Assembly: GCA_937952285.1 (NCBI GenBank)
Contig: CALFZE010000104.1
Location: forward strand, 17,786 to 81,785
Direction of reading: 5' to 3'
DNA from: UBA2428 sp002343545
Lineage (GTDB): Bacteria; Bdellovibrionota; UBA2428
DNA: 64,000 bases
Both the position numbers and the translations under genes were made by a program. Below are positions 8,744 to 17,569 of the stretch, piece after piece (position 1 is the stretch's first letter; each line of letters opens with the position of its first letter). The notes under the pieces are model-generated. The model was not told where the DNA came from. It was given only the letters and a program-made list of their open reading frames with translations, and did no database searches.

Positions 8744-10153
8744 GTGAGTCGCACCTCCCTCATTTTCATCTGGCTTGCTTTCGCTGCGTGGCTGACCATT
8801 CTCGTCGCAAAGTCGATCCCGTTACCCGTCGCCCCCGGCACCGATTTCTGGTCCCTCTCTGCCTCGGAGATTCTCGCACAAGCCGGATACTCAGATTACG
8901 GTAGCTACATTAAATACGCTCGTATTCTCGCGAGCGGAGCACTGAACAGCCCCCACGAAGATGCGTGGGTCACGAACATCTGGCCTCCGGCCTTTCCCTT
9001 GGTGATCGCCTTTCTCTTAAAGACAGCCGGTGAAGCAAGCTACGGATTCAAACTGGGTATCTTGACCGTACTCGCCTGGGCCACCGTCCTGACCCATTTC
9101 CTCAAGAACGTCCCCTTCCTCAGATCCACTTGGGCACGTTTTCTCGTTCTTGCGTCTGTTTGCGCCTTACCCGAGTTTCGTCAATGGAGTTTCGGCACAG
9201 GTATTCTGATGACGGAATCTCTTTCGATGGCTCTCTTCGTTTTGGCGGGCGCTTTTTTCTACAAGGGAATCTCGGGTGACGGCCGCAAAGCCTATCTCAT
9301 CGGAACCTTGTTTCTCGGCCTCTCCGCTAACTTCAAAGCCCTCTTGGATGGTGTCTTCGGCCTTCTTTTCCTGGCCTTGCTTGGGGGACTTGCCTTCGTT
9401 GCCCTCCTTGAGCACCGAATCATTCCACTTTGGATCGAGGAAGCCGAACGACCACGTTTTCGCGCACGTTTGCCTGACCGCATTCCTGCCATGAAAACCG
9501 TTTTTCTTTGTTTCCTTGTCCTTGGGGCCACCACGGCGCCTTGGAAGATGCGCAATTTTTTACACAATGGACCCTACGCGATGTCACCGCTTGGCCTTGA
9601 TCTCAACTGGGAATACCAGTGGTCGCCAACCGATAAACTTGCAGGATTCGTGCACGCGGGTAACACGGCCTGCGCCGTAAACCCGGCCCCTTGCCCGATC
9701 ATCTACGAAAACCGCCACGCCTGGGGTCCGAAAGTACTCCGCTCGCTCGTCCTCGGTAGCCTCATGGCGAACCCCAGTGCATGGATTCGCTATCGTCTCG
9801 AACGAGTGAATTGGCTTTGGGTTGGAGTCCCTTGGCCCAAGAACTTTGAAGAGGCAAAAAGAACTTTCTTTCTATACGTTGAAGGATTTGCGTATATCGC
9901 CGCCGCCGCTTTCGGGCTCTGGCTCCTTTTGAAACATTGGCGAGCTCGAAGAGCACGATGCTTGAGCACAGAAGATCTCGAACGGCTCGGTCTTCTTTTC
10001 GCTCTTTTTTTCGGGATCCACGCGGCAAGCTTTCTAATCTTCCACTTCGAATCCCGCTATTCACTCTTTTGGCGAACTTCTTGCTTCCTGTTTTTGGCGT
10101 TCGTAGCCGCACGTAGAGCAACCCAAGAAAACGAACGATCCGTCGCAACCTGA
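8744..10153 (+). CDS. Polytopic membrane protein, GT-C glycosyltransferase-like
   Basis: The 469-aa protein (GTG start 12 bp after wzt) has about ten hydrophobic segments. It also has a large extracytoplasmic loop near the N-terminus containing acidic residues, plus an internal TAPWKMRNFL segment. The layout, with LGLSANFKALLDG after several spans and a PWxxRN motif before a soluble loop, resembles ArnT/PMT-type GT-C transferases that use polyprenyl-phosphate sugars. No family-defining catalytic motif can be proven by eye. It is less GC-rich than its neighbours outside the locus. It converges with the acetyltransferase gene 3 bp away. Confidence 0.65.
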   Translation: MSRTSLIFIWLAFAAWLTILVAKSIPLPVAPGTDFWSLSASEILAQAGYSDYGSYIKYARILASGALNSPHEDAWVTNIWPPAFPLVIAFLLKTAGEASYGFKLGILTVLAWATVLTHFLKNVPFLRSTWARFLVLASVCALPEFRQWSFGTGILMTESLSMALFVLAGAFFYKGISGDGRKAYLIGTLFLGLSANFKALLDGVFGLLFLALLGGLAFVALLEHRIIPLWIEEAERPRFRARLPDRIPAMKTVFLCFLVLGATTAPWKMRNFLHNGPYAMSPLGLDLNWEYQWSPTDKLAGFVHAGNTACAVNPAPCPIIYENRHAWGPKVLRSLVLGSLMANPSAWIRYRLERVNWLWVGVPWPKNFEEAKRTFFLYVEGFAYIAAAAFGLWLLLKHWRARRARCLSTEDLERLGLLFALFFGIHAASFLIFHFESRYSLFWRTSCFLFLAFVAARRATQENERSVAT

Positions 10154-10156
10154 TGG

Positions 10157-10696
10157 TCAGCCTTTCAAGAGGTATGCCTTAAAAGCAGATGTTTTACGTT
10201 GATACGCCTCGCGCTCAGCAAAGTAAAACTGAAGATCCAAATCTTCTTGTCCTTCGGCTAGGACAAATCCAATGGACCGGTTGAACCGAATAGCTCGTGT
10301 ATTCTCCTTGAGAATATGCGCCCGTAAACGCTTAAGACCGAGAACATCAAAACCAAAATCGTACATCGCAAATGTCGCCGCCATACCAACCGGGGTATTC
10401 CACAGATCTGAACGGGCCACGTAAATACCGCCTTCTCCTTCACCCTTCTCAAAGTCACAGTCCTTAATATTTACGACGCCGACCGATTCCCCACGCCATT
10501 GGATGACGTAATAGTACTGCGTACGAAAATCGAGGGAATGAAACCAAGCGGTCTGCATCTCGGCGGAGATATGCCCCCGAAAATTCATGTAGCGGGAAAC
10601 TTCAGGACTATTGCGCCATGCACGCACGGACTCAAGGTCATCGGCCCCCATGCGAGTCAAAACGACGCCATATGCTTCGATCGAAGAATGTTCCAT
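10157..10696 (-). CDS. GNAT-family N-acyltransferase (sugar-nucleotide modifying type)
   Basis: The ATG at 10696 overlaps the preceding stop (ATGA), giving 179 residues. Features of RimJ/RimL- and PseH/WecD-type GNAT enzymes are visible: an N-terminal VRAWRNSPEVSRYM, a central GVVNIKDCDFEKGEGEGGIYV strand pair, and ENTRAIRFNRSIGF, the usual NxxSxxFxxxxGF-like acyl-CoA-binding end. Such enzymes acylate amino groups of dideoxy-amino sugars. It is the last gene of the acyl-activation operon (16278 to 10157), so it may transfer that pathway's acyl group to an amino sugar made by the WecE-like or FdtB-like enzyme. That role is an inference. Confidence 0.82.
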   Translation of the reverse strand: MEHSSIEAYGVVLTRMGADDLESVRAWRNSPEVSRYMNFRGHISAEMQTAWFHSLDFRTQYYYVIQWRGESVGVVNIKDCDFEKGEGEGGIYVARSDLWNTPVGMAATFAMYDFGFDVLGLKRLRAHILKENTRAIRFNRSIGFVLAEGQEDLDLQFYFAEREAYQRKTSAFKAYLLKG

Positions 10697-11874
10697 CAAC
10701 CTGATCCAAAAGAGGTGCGAGTGAAAAGTTGACTCCACCATTCTTCCCCGTCCCAAACCGGACCGAAATCGTGCATCTGGGCCAGGGGAACAAACCGACT
10801 AGCTTGCGAGCGCGCGAGAGCCGCCGTGTAATGCGTATCAAAGGGGTCGCGGAGGGCATAACCGATAGTTTGCAAATTCGGAGCCGCCGTCGAAATAGCA
10901 TCCTCGAGATTACCCCACTGCAGTTCAATCCCGAGATTCGACCAAGCGAAGGAAATTTTCGCCGGAGCGAGTACAAGAAGAGCCGCGTTGTTTCCCACGA
11001 TCCGGCTTTCGAAGCCATTCGCACGAGCCCACTGGAGCCCGAGAAAATTCTGACTAGCCTGGTGCTGATCGACCGTGGTCAAAGCGGCCGACTCCCAAGC
11101 CATTTCCATCTTACGCGCGAGATCAACAGCATCTTCCCGCTTTCCGCCGACTAACATGATCCGTTGGGGCGAAGTGCAACCAGCCTGGCCGTAAATGGAG
11201 AAAATCTTGACAAGCGACTCCACGGTATCCGGCCGAGATGCTTCCGACGGCTCGATCCAGGCCTCGGATACCCGATGGGTAAAATAAAAGCCTCGGCTCG
11301 ATGTCGGATGGGACAACGCCTCGATCCCCTTGGCAGCCTCATCACCTCCGAAAAGGATACGCACGTCGGACGACGACGCCATTTCTGCGTTTCGAGGATC
11401 GATCCGATCGAATACGGCAACCGAGACGCGCCCACGAAGCCATTCCGCAAGCGGGCCCGGGGAACTACGACTCGCCAAGTATTCCACAAAGGCTCCACAA
11501 AGGTCGCGACCACGGGAACCAATTTTGACCGAGAGATGAGCTCCCGTAAGCGAAATAAGTACCACAGCGAGCGGACCTAATAGGCTGACGTTATTCGGCA
11601 GCCATAGCCCCACCCGCTCCCGCGGACGGAGGAGTCCGATCGGAATCCCCTCCCCACTTTCGGGACCGAAACTCCGATGAAAGACCTCGCTTAGATGCCC
11701 TGCTTCCAGAAAACGGATGAGATAGGCCCACTCCGTCCGGGTAAAATCGGGGTGGCGTTCACGAATCATTTTACGGCGAACAGTTTCGTAATTCTCGAGA
11801 AGTGCATCGAGAGAAAAAGACAGCGCGATGGCGACACGACCGCCATCGCGTCCGTAAAATCGGAGCTCAGACAT
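10696..11874 (-). CDS. LuxC-like acyl-CoA/acyl-protein reductase
   Basis: The 392-aa product matches the LuxC reductase family. It has a Rossmann-like WLPNNVSLLGPLAVVLISLTGAH region near residues 91-113 and the nucleophilic Cys in YGQAGCTSP (C233). The family reduces an acyl thioester, through an enzyme-bound acyl-Cys, to an aldehyde with NADPH. It is about 80 residues shorter than Vibrio LuxC. Upstream is the LuxE-like gene (8-bp overlap) and downstream the GNAT gene (ATGA overlap). There is no luciferase (luxAB) or luxD, so this is not a light-emission locus. Comparable sets occur in O-antigen loci such as the V. cholerae O1 tetronate genes. Confidence 0.88.
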   Translation of the reverse strand: MSELRFYGRDGGRVAIALSFSLDALLENYETVRRKMIRERHPDFTRTEWAYLIRFLEAGHLSEVFHRSFGPESGEGIPIGLLRPRERVGLWLPNNVSLLGPLAVVLISLTGAHLSVKIGSRGRDLCGAFVEYLASRSSPGPLAEWLRGRVSVAVFDRIDPRNAEMASSSDVRILFGGDEAAKGIEALSHPTSSRGFYFTHRVSEAWIEPSEASRPDTVESLVKIFSIYGQAGCTSPQRIMLVGGKREDAVDLARKMEMAWESAALTTVDQHQASQNFLGLQWARANGFESRIVGNNAALLVLAPAKISFAWSNLGIELQWGNLEDAISTAAPNLQTIGYALRDPFDTHYTAALARSQASRFVPLAQMHDFGPVWDGEEWWSQLFTRTSFGSG

Positions 11875-12913
11875 TCGCGCAACCTCTCAACTCGGCCTTC
11901 GGCATGCGCCCTATGAGTTCGAAGCGACGACCGCGACGACCGCAAGGACACGGGCCCGGGATCAGTCGACCGATATCTTCGGTCAGGATGTTGTGGTACG
12001 GCGCGCCTCTCGAAATCGTGTTTATCAGCTGAAGCTGGCCGTCCCCTTCCGGAAGAGCCGCCAATGTCCACGGATCGCGCACCAGGACGTCTCCCCAAGC
12101 CGGTACGTGCCGGGCGCCAAATTCACACATGGGATAAACCATTCCGACCTGTTCGACGAGACCATAGTAGTCCACGACTTTCGAACCGGGCGCAGCGCGA
12201 GTCAGAAGGACTCTCTCAAAATCGGCGCGATCAACTCGCGCATTCTCGAGTTTCTTCCAGCCTCCGCTATGCACAAAGGTGATCGTTCGCGTTCTTAAAT
12301 CCGATTCGATATCGGCTGGCATCGTCCGATTCGCCCAAGCCATCCAAAGTGCCCAAGAGATACCATAAACGAGAAGGGGGCCCGGTTGCTTGAGAGCGCA
12401 ACGAATCTGCTCTTCGTTCAGGCTCGCGGCGTCCGACGCATCCTTGAGGACAAAAAAAATCTCCGTCGCGAAAGGCTTCAGCGACATAGCCGCCAAAACG
12501 CGAGCCGAAAGCCCTTCGCGGCTCCGTAGGGAAGCGACGCCGTCTAGTACGAGGAGAGGCCGGGTTTCGCGGCCCACAAAGTCCTCCAGAATCCGAAGCG
12601 AACTCAACGACTGCAGCCGCGAGCTTTCTTCGTCGAGGGTGATCTCGCTCGCGACTCCCGAAGTCGAAGACGAACGAACGATACGACCGTGCACGATACC
12701 TTCGCCCTTCGTGATCAAACGCAGACGCTTAAAAAGACCCACGTGAAGGAAAGGCGCCTCTTCTACACTCGAAATTCTTGGAACTTTGCCGAGGATGGAT
12801 GCGTAGGCAGGACAGCCACGGAAGTGCAGTTCATTCAATTCCGTGAGCCGATCCAAGAAGGCGCGCTCGTCGCGTTCCCCGTAAACTACCGTATCCGAAA
12901 CCCAGGAAGACAT
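11867..12913 (-). CDS. LuxE-like acyl-protein synthetase
   Basis: The 348-aa protein belongs to the LuxE branch of adenylate-forming enzymes. SSSTSGVASE (81-90) is the glycine/serine-rich ATP loop, HSGGWK (215-220) is characteristic of LuxE, and CPCGRRGRR (about 322-330) precedes a final IGRMPKAELRG. In Vibrio LuxE activates a fatty acid as acyl-AMP and passes it through a Cys to LuxC. Here it overlaps luxC-like by 8 bp and starts inside the stop of the alcohol dehydrogenase gene, so the enzymes are made together. The substrate is unknown; short hydroxy acids are more plausible than long fatty acids in an O-antigen locus. Confidence 0.87.
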   Translation of the reverse strand: MSSWVSDTVVYGERDERAFLDRLTELNELHFRGCPAYASILGKVPRISSVEEAPFLHVGLFKRLRLITKGEGIVHGRIVRSSSTSGVASEITLDEESSRLQSLSSLRILEDFVGRETRPLLVLDGVASLRSREGLSARVLAAMSLKPFATEIFFVLKDASDAASLNEEQIRCALKQPGPLLVYGISWALWMAWANRTMPADIESDLRTRTITFVHSGGWKKLENARVDRADFERVLLTRAAPGSKVVDYYGLVEQVGMVYPMCEFGARHVPAWGDVLVRDPWTLAALPEGDGQLQLINTISRGAPYHNILTEDIGRLIPGPCPCGRRGRRFELIGRMPKAELRGCANV

Positions 12914-13857
12914 CAGGTCTCGCCTTCCTCGGGCAAGAACGTCCGAAAGAAGTCCAGTGAATCCGCCCGTACGAGGGCACAGTTAATTCGCGCCAGGGGC
13001 TGACGAAGAATAAGGGACCAGCTGGACTCAATCGTCGGCATCCAACGGCGATAGTCGGCTTCGTCGAAAAAACGCCTCAGCATGGCCCGGCAGTCGCCGA
13101 GCGGAATCCCATGCTTCCGGAAAAGGTCGTCTACTTTAGATCCGCGGGATCGATTGTAATCAAAAACAGGCAAAAGGAGTGTCGAGCAGAGCCGTGCGTG
13201 GCCCACGGATTCCTTCGCATCACGCTTCAGAGTGGGTTCAATCTGGTGGGCGATCGCATGTATAAGTCCGACGCCCGAGCGAGATTGCAAAGAGCAAGCC
13301 TTTGCGGAAGCCTCGAACCAGGCAAAATCGCCGGTTCCCGGTTCAAGAGGGAGAAGAACGTCTCGAATAAAAGAGGCCATTTCTTCTCTCAACGCATCAT
13401 TTGAGAGCGGAGACAGGAACCCTTCGAGAGCGTGAGACCATGCGTCACCAGCGCCCCACAACGCCGCCTCCGGCGGAATCAGCTCGGTCAACTCACGCGA
13501 GTAGGCCCGAGCATCGGGCAGAAAATCCGGCCCCATCTTGATGACTTTTACGTCGCCCTCGTTGAGAACCGCAATCGGAGAATTCTCGGCCCCGCTTCCC
13601 CAAAGGGAAGGCACGACGACCATCCAAGTATCCGGGCTAAGCTCTCGGCGCCAGACTTTAGCTCGATCAATCAAAGACCCGCCTCCGACCACAACTAGGC
13701 GAGCTAAACCCGAACGAGGAGTCTCGATCGAAGCGACAACTTCGAAAGGCAGACGAGCCGAAACGAACGCGACTAGCGACCTGGACGTCCAACAAACCGT
13801 GCCTTCCTTTGGAAGATCCGTGAGGGTGGCCCAGTCGACAATCGGCGACTCATTCAT
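12913..13857 (-). CDS. Iron-containing alcohol dehydrogenase family protein
   Basis: The 314-aa protein has the NAD-binding VVVGGGSLIDRAK (56-68). Metal-ligand positions of the Fe-ADH/dehydroquinate synthase-like group are D138 and H142 in GAGDAWSHALE, H200/H204 in IHAIAHQIE and H220 in VGHARL. It is shorter than FucO-type enzymes (about 380 aa), mostly at the C-terminus. The family interconverts alcohols and aldehydes (or reduces hydroxy ketones) with NAD(P)H. It overlaps the ACP gene by 8 bp and the LuxE-like gene by one base. The same family (RfbM) occurs in the V. cholerae O1 tetronate set, which supports a pathway role with LuxE/LuxC. Confidence 0.85.
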   Translation of the reverse strand: MNESPIVDWATLTDLPKEGTVCWTSRSLVAFVSARLPFEVVASIETPRSGLARLVVVGGGSLIDRAKVWRRELSPDTWMVVVPSLWGSGAENSPIAVLNEGDVKVIKMGPDFLPDARAYSRELTELIPPEAALWGAGDAWSHALEGFLSPLSNDALREEMASFIRDVLLPLEPGTGDFAWFEASAKACSLQSRSGVGLIHAIAHQIEPTLKRDAKESVGHARLCSTLLLPVFDYNRSRGSKVDDLFRKHGIPLGDCRAMLRRFFDEADYRRWMPTIESSWSLILRQPLARINCALVRADSLDFFRTFLPEEGET

Positions 13858-14098
13858 CGAAACGAATCCCCTTCTCGGTCAGGATCTCGATGATGTCCGA
13901 CACCGAGGCAATACCGACAGCCTGCTCGGGCGCGAAATGGTATCCGAATGTTTCCTGAATACCGACGGCCATCGAAACCACCCCCAACGAGTCCCAAGTG
14001 GCGATGTCGGTCTTCTTGAGATCGAAATGAAACTCGTCTTCATTGAGCATGAAAACTTCCAACAAGAGAGATTTCAGTTTCTTGCGATTCTCGTTCAT
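13850..14098 (-). CDS. Acyl carrier protein
   Basis: This 82-aa acidic protein has the phosphopantetheine-attachment motif WDSLG, with Ser at about residue 37, in a DIATWDSLGVVSM context. It is a dedicated carrier rather than housekeeping AcpP, judging from divergence around the motif and its position. It lies between the acyl ligase (15 bp upstream) and the alcohol dehydrogenase (8-bp overlap). It probably carries the small acyl intermediate as a thioester from the ligase to the downstream enzymes. A phosphopantetheinyl transferase is not present in the window. Confidence 0.93.
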   Translation of the reverse strand: MNENRKKLKSLLLEVFMLNEDEFHFDLKKTDIATWDSLGVVSMAVGIQETFGYHFAPEQAVGIASVSDIIEILTEKGIRFDE

Positions 14099-14113
14099 AT
14101 CGACCTCAGACCG

Positions 14114-15319
14114 TCAGCGATACTGTTTCCAAACGACCGTTTTGCCTTCCAGTGACGCAAGCGACTTGGCATCGGGCTTTCCATTCGCCAGGAAGGGGAT
14201 ATCATCGACCGATTCTATGCGAACGGGCCAATGAGGACGACGGAATTTTTCACGGAAGACGCCGAAAATCCCCCTTAATTCCATTTCGCTGGGCCTCGGA
14301 GCCACGACCAAGACGTGTCCCCATTGCCCGTCTTTTTCTTCTTCGAGGTAAAAAGCGAAAGATCGCTTCCATACTTGCCGCAAGGCATCACCTATGACCT
14401 GAAGCGATATCTTCTCGCCAAAGCGCTTGAATACTTCGTTGCCACGTCCGACGATCCGCCAGAGGTTTTCTCCCGCGCTCTCCCCGACATCGCCGGTCGG
14501 GATCCATTCACCGACTCCGAAAGAACGAAGACCCTGCGCATCGGCCACGGCCAGAGCTCCGTAGGGGCTGCGAAAGTGAAGGGCTCCGCCTTCCGCCACG
14601 TGCATTTCGACGCCCGGCAATGGCCTTCCTAGGATCGCCGCATCTTCCACCGTTTCGATCTTCCGGATCGTGAGTCGCGGCAAGGCCTCGGTACAGCCGA
14701 AGTTGTTATATATATCGGCACGAGGAAAAAGATCGCGGAGATAATCAAGGTCGCCAGCCGGGAAAACGCCGCCCGCGAAATTCACTCGAATCACTTCCGG
14801 GAAACGGCGGCCCGGAGAAAAATAACGCCGCATAAGAGAAACCTGCGAGCCCACGAGACAAACCATGCTCGCGGGAGATCGATCGAGCGTCTCGGCCCAA
14901 CCTTCGGGATCAGCAAGCCCCGCGGTCGGGATCAACGGACGGCCAAAGACATTCGACCAGATCCATTGGTTCACCAGACAATAGGAGTAAGTAAAGGGCA
15001 GAGACGACACGGTCGTCTGAACGACTTCGAGCGACTGATGTTCGTGGATGACATGCGCCAAGGCTTCCGCGCGGGACTTAAGCCCCACGACGAGTTTCGG
15101 CGCTCCCGTACTTCCCGACGTCAAAAGGGCAAAACATCCTTCAGGGAATGCGGCGTCCACTTGTCCCAGGGTACGATCAAACCATGCGCTATCTACCGAC
15201 GCAGGTTCCTGAACGAGAATCAAGCTCTCCTTCTCCCGCCAAGCCGCGCGAAGTCCCTCGAGACCTGCCCGCGTGCTTTCGAGATTTTGATGCAAGGCGG
15301 GAAACTTCAAGATCTGCAT
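14114..15319 (-). CDS. AMP-dependent acyl ligase (acyl-ACP/CoA synthetase type)
   Basis: The 401-aa adenylate-forming enzyme has the P-loop LLTSGSTGAPK (66-75), the NNFGCTEAL adenine-binding region, PTGDVG (A7-like) and a C-terminal NGKPD segment with the A10 lysine. It is about 100 residues shorter than typical acyl-CoA ligases because the N-terminal lobe is reduced. It is the first enzyme of the ACP/Fe-ADH/LuxE/LuxC/GNAT operon, so loading an acid onto the adjacent ACP is the simplest role. Its substrate cannot be read from the sequence. It follows the glycosyltransferase gene with an 8-bp gap. Confidence 0.88.
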   Translation of the reverse strand: MQILKFPALHQNLESTRAGLEGLRAAWREKESLILVQEPASVDSAWFDRTLGQVDAAFPEGCFALLTSGSTGAPKLVVGLKSRAEALAHVIHEHQSLEVVQTTVSSLPFTYSYCLVNQWIWSNVFGRPLIPTAGLADPEGWAETLDRSPASMVCLVGSQVSLMRRYFSPGRRFPEVIRVNFAGGVFPAGDLDYLRDLFPRADIYNNFGCTEALPRLTIRKIETVEDAAILGRPLPGVEMHVAEGGALHFRSPYGALAVADAQGLRSFGVGEWIPTGDVGESAGENLWRIVGRGNEVFKRFGEKISLQVIGDALRQVWKRSFAFYLEEEKDGQWGHVLVVAPRPSEMELRGIFGVFREKFRRPHWPVRIESVDDIPFLANGKPDAKSLASLEGKTVVWKQYR

Positions 15320-15327
15320 TTCGCCCC

Positions 15328-16278
15328 TTAGATCACTTCAGCGATCGAGGTTTGGGGGCGTTGGGTCGCCATCGCTAACAAGCGACGTAAGTATTCACCG
15401 ATAACGCCTATGCAGAGCAAAATCAGGCCCGTCGAAAGAAAAATACTCGCGATCACCGAAGTAAAACCAAGGGGTGCCCCAAAGAAGAGCTTCTTCGCAA
15501 CGAAGAACGAACCCGCAAGAAAACTGAAGCCCGACATGAGAAGCCCCAAAAAAACGACCGCTCGCAGGGGAAGCGTCGTATAGTCGAAGACTAGACGACT
15601 CGCCATTCGCACGAGGCCCCAAATTCGATAACCAGATTCCCCAGATACACGTTCCCGATGCTCCACGACTACCGAAGTGACCGACCGTGTGTGCCACGAA
15701 ACGAGGCCATCGAGATAAAGAGAACTCTGACTGAACTTAGTGAGCTTTTCGTAGAGCGACCGCCGAAGGAGACGAAAAGAAGATGCCTTCACTTTGCTCT
15801 CGAACGCGTAACTAAGAATACGTTGGACCCCGCGACTTCCGAGATTTCGGAGCGAACCATGTTTCTTCTCAGCGTAAACGCCATATACGAGATCGAAATT
15901 CCCTTCCTTCTGACGTTCCCGAAGCTTGAGGATTTCCGAAGGGGGCGTCTGTAGGTCATCGTCGATCGTGACCGCGAACTCTCCGCGCGCGAAGCGAAAG
16001 CCGCAAAGAGTAGCGTTGTGCTGACCGAAGTTCCGCGCCAAACGAACGCCGCGAACCCTCCCACCCGAGGCATCGCACAACGAAACGATCGTTTTCCAGG
16101 TGCCGTCCATACTCCCGTCGTCCACGAAGATAACTTCGTAGGTGAGGCCTGCCGACCGGAAAACACGGTCCAGATGCTCCAAGAGATCGGCGAGCGTCCG
16201 CTCGGAATAATAGCAAGGGACGACCACGCTGTAGGCGATCCCAGATTCGACGGTAGAGGGTAAAGTCTCAAGACTCAC
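15328..16278 (-). CDS. Glycosyltransferase family 2, GtrB/ArnC-like with C-terminal membrane spans
   Basis: The 316-aa protein has a GT2 fold at the N-terminus: SVVVPCYYSERTL at 17-29, FVDDGSMDGTW around 50-60 and the DDDLQTPP metal-binding motif near 105. Two C-terminal hydrophobic hairpin segments follow, then a short basic tail. This is the architecture of polyisoprenyl-phosphate glycosyltransferases (GtrB, ArnC, DPM1-like) that charge undecaprenyl phosphate with a sugar on the cytoplasmic face. It opens the minus-strand operon that continues with the acyl-activation genes, and it is divergent from the WecE-like gene. The sugar donor is unknown. Confidence 0.9.
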   Translation of the reverse strand: MSLETLPSTVESGIAYSVVVPCYYSERTLADLLEHLDRVFRSAGLTYEVIFVDDGSMDGTWKTIVSLCDASGGRVRGVRLARNFGQHNATLCGFRFARGEFAVTIDDDLQTPPSEILKLRERQKEGNFDLVYGVYAEKKHGSLRNLGSRGVQRILSYAFESKVKASSFRLLRRSLYEKLTKFSQSSLYLDGLVSWHTRSVTSVVVEHRERVSGESGYRIWGLVRMASRLVFDYTTLPLRAVVFLGLLMSGFSFLAGSFFVAKKLFFGAPLGFTSVIASIFLSTGLILLCIGVIGEYLRRLLAMATQRPQTSIAEVI

Positions 16279-16384
16279 GGCTATTGGGAAGTCCTATTAG
16301 ATACGAGGGGTTTGGGCAAATCCTACCCCGGCGACAGACCTCGAACGAGAGGGACAGACGACCCAAATCTCCCCTGGACGAGGC

Positions 16385-16412
16385 TTGAGAAGTTCCGAGT
16401 CATTGTTATGGT
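16385..16412 (+). promoter_or_regulatory. Possible promoter of the WecE-like gene
   Basis: TTGAGA (16385-16390) and TATGGT (16407-16412) are separated by 16 bp, 20 bp before the ATG at 16433. It lies in the 154-bp divergent gap between two polysaccharide genes. Match quality is moderate and no ribosome site is obvious. Confidence 0.4.
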
Positions 16413-16432
16413 GTCCTACGGATGGAATCCGC

Positions 16433-17569
16433 ATGACGGCTAAAATCAGCTTCAATCGCCCTACCTTAGCCGGCCGTGAGATGGAGTATCTCGAGCGGGC
16501 GGTTCGCAACGGACACATCTCCGGGGACGGGGAGTTCACCCACCGCTGCCAAAGTCTCCTCGAGCGGGAACTCGGCGCCCGGAAAGCCCTTCTCACGACG
16601 TCCTGTACGGACGCCCTCGAAATGGCTGCGATTCTTCTGGACGTCCAGCCCGGAGACGAAGTCATCGTTCCTTCCTTCACTTTTGTTTCGACGGTCAACG
16701 CCTTCGTCCTAAGGGGCGCCAAGCCTATTTTCGTGGACGTTCGTCCGGATACCCTGAACCTCGACGAACGGCTGATCGAAAAGCATCTATCGCCTCGAAC
16801 AAAAGCCATCGTCCCCGTTCACTACGCCGGCGTTGGCTGCGAAATGGACGCCATCCTCGAGATCTCCGCGAAGTTGAAAGTGCCGGTGGTCGAAGACAAC
16901 GCCCATGGGCTCTTCGGATCTTACCGCGGCCGCCCGCTAGGCTCGTTCGGATCCCTCGCTACGCAAAGTTTCCACGAAACCAAGAATTTCTCCTGCGGAG
17001 AGGGTGGGGTCCTTCTTATAAACGACGAAGCTTTCGTGGAAAGGGCTGAAATCATCCGCGAAAAGGGAACGAATCGGTCCCGCTTCTTCCGCGGCCAAGT
17101 CGACAAATACGGATGGGTCGATCTTGGATCCAGCTTCTTGCCCTCGGACTTGCTGGCGGCCTATCTTCTCGCCCAACTCGAAGCGAAAGACACGATCCAG
17201 AGCAAACGGGAACGTATTTGGAACCGCTATTCCGAAGGCCTGCACGATTGGGCGGAACGATCGAACGTTTCTTTGCCCCACATCCCGAAGCACTGTGGGC
17301 AAGCCTTCCATATGTTCTACATGTTGCTCCCGAATCTTGAAATACGCCAACGCCTTATCGCGCATCTCAAAGCACAAAACATCTTGGCGGTTTTCCACTA
17401 CCTCCCCCTGCACGCATCCGAATTCGGACGCAAGCTAGGAGGCCATCCGGGTCAATGCCCCGTAACGGAAGACGTCAGCGACCGCCTACTACGCCTGCCA
17501 TTTTACAACGACCTTTCGCCCGAAGACCAAGCACGGGTCATCGAAGTCGTAACGAGCTTCGAAGTTTAG
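16433..17569 (+). CDS. dTDP-4-amino-4,6-dideoxygalactose transaminase (WecE/RffA-like)
   Basis: The ATG at 16433 gives 378 residues, the length of E. coli WecE; an earlier in-frame ATG at 16385 only adds a poorly supported extension. Motifs of this DegT/DnrJ/EryC1 subgroup are present: NGHISGDGEFT, TTSCTDALEMAA and the PLP-lysine site SFHETKN (K184), whose FHETKN form is specific to WecE-type enzymes. It should aminate dTDP-4-keto-6-deoxyglucose with glutamate to give dTDP-Fuc4N. RmlA and RmlB, needed for the substrate, are not in the window. Its 3' end overlaps the convergent glycosyltransferase gene by 32 bp. Confidence 0.9.
   Translation: MTAKISFNRPTLAGREMEYLERAVRNGHISGDGEFTHRCQSLLERELGARKALLTTSCTDALEMAAILLDVQPGDEVIVPSFTFVSTVNAFVLRGAKPIFVDVRPDTLNLDERLIEKHLSPRTKAIVPVHYAGVGCEMDAILEISAKLKVPVVEDNAHGLFGSYRGRPLGSFGSLATQSFHETKNFSCGEGGVLLINDEAFVERAEIIREKGTNRSRFFRGQVDKYGWVDLGSSFLPSDLLAAYLLAQLEAKDTIQSKRERIWNRYSEGLHDWAERSNVSLPHIPKHCGQAFHMFYMLLPNLEIRQRLIAHLKAQNILAVFHYLPLHASEFGRKLGGHPGQCPVTEDVSDRLLRLPFYNDLSPEDQARVIEVVTSFEV

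Noticed and set aside
10696..12913. A bioluminescence (lux) locus
   Set aside because: No luciferase or LuxD gene; the neighbours belong to O-antigen synthesis.
16433..17569. Frameshift or truncation where the WecE-like gene overlaps the convergent GT2 gene by 32 bp
   Set aside because: Both proteins keep normal ends and WecE has family length; the overlap is only convergent 3' ends. Similar overlaps occur at 36163-36182 and 51918-51934.
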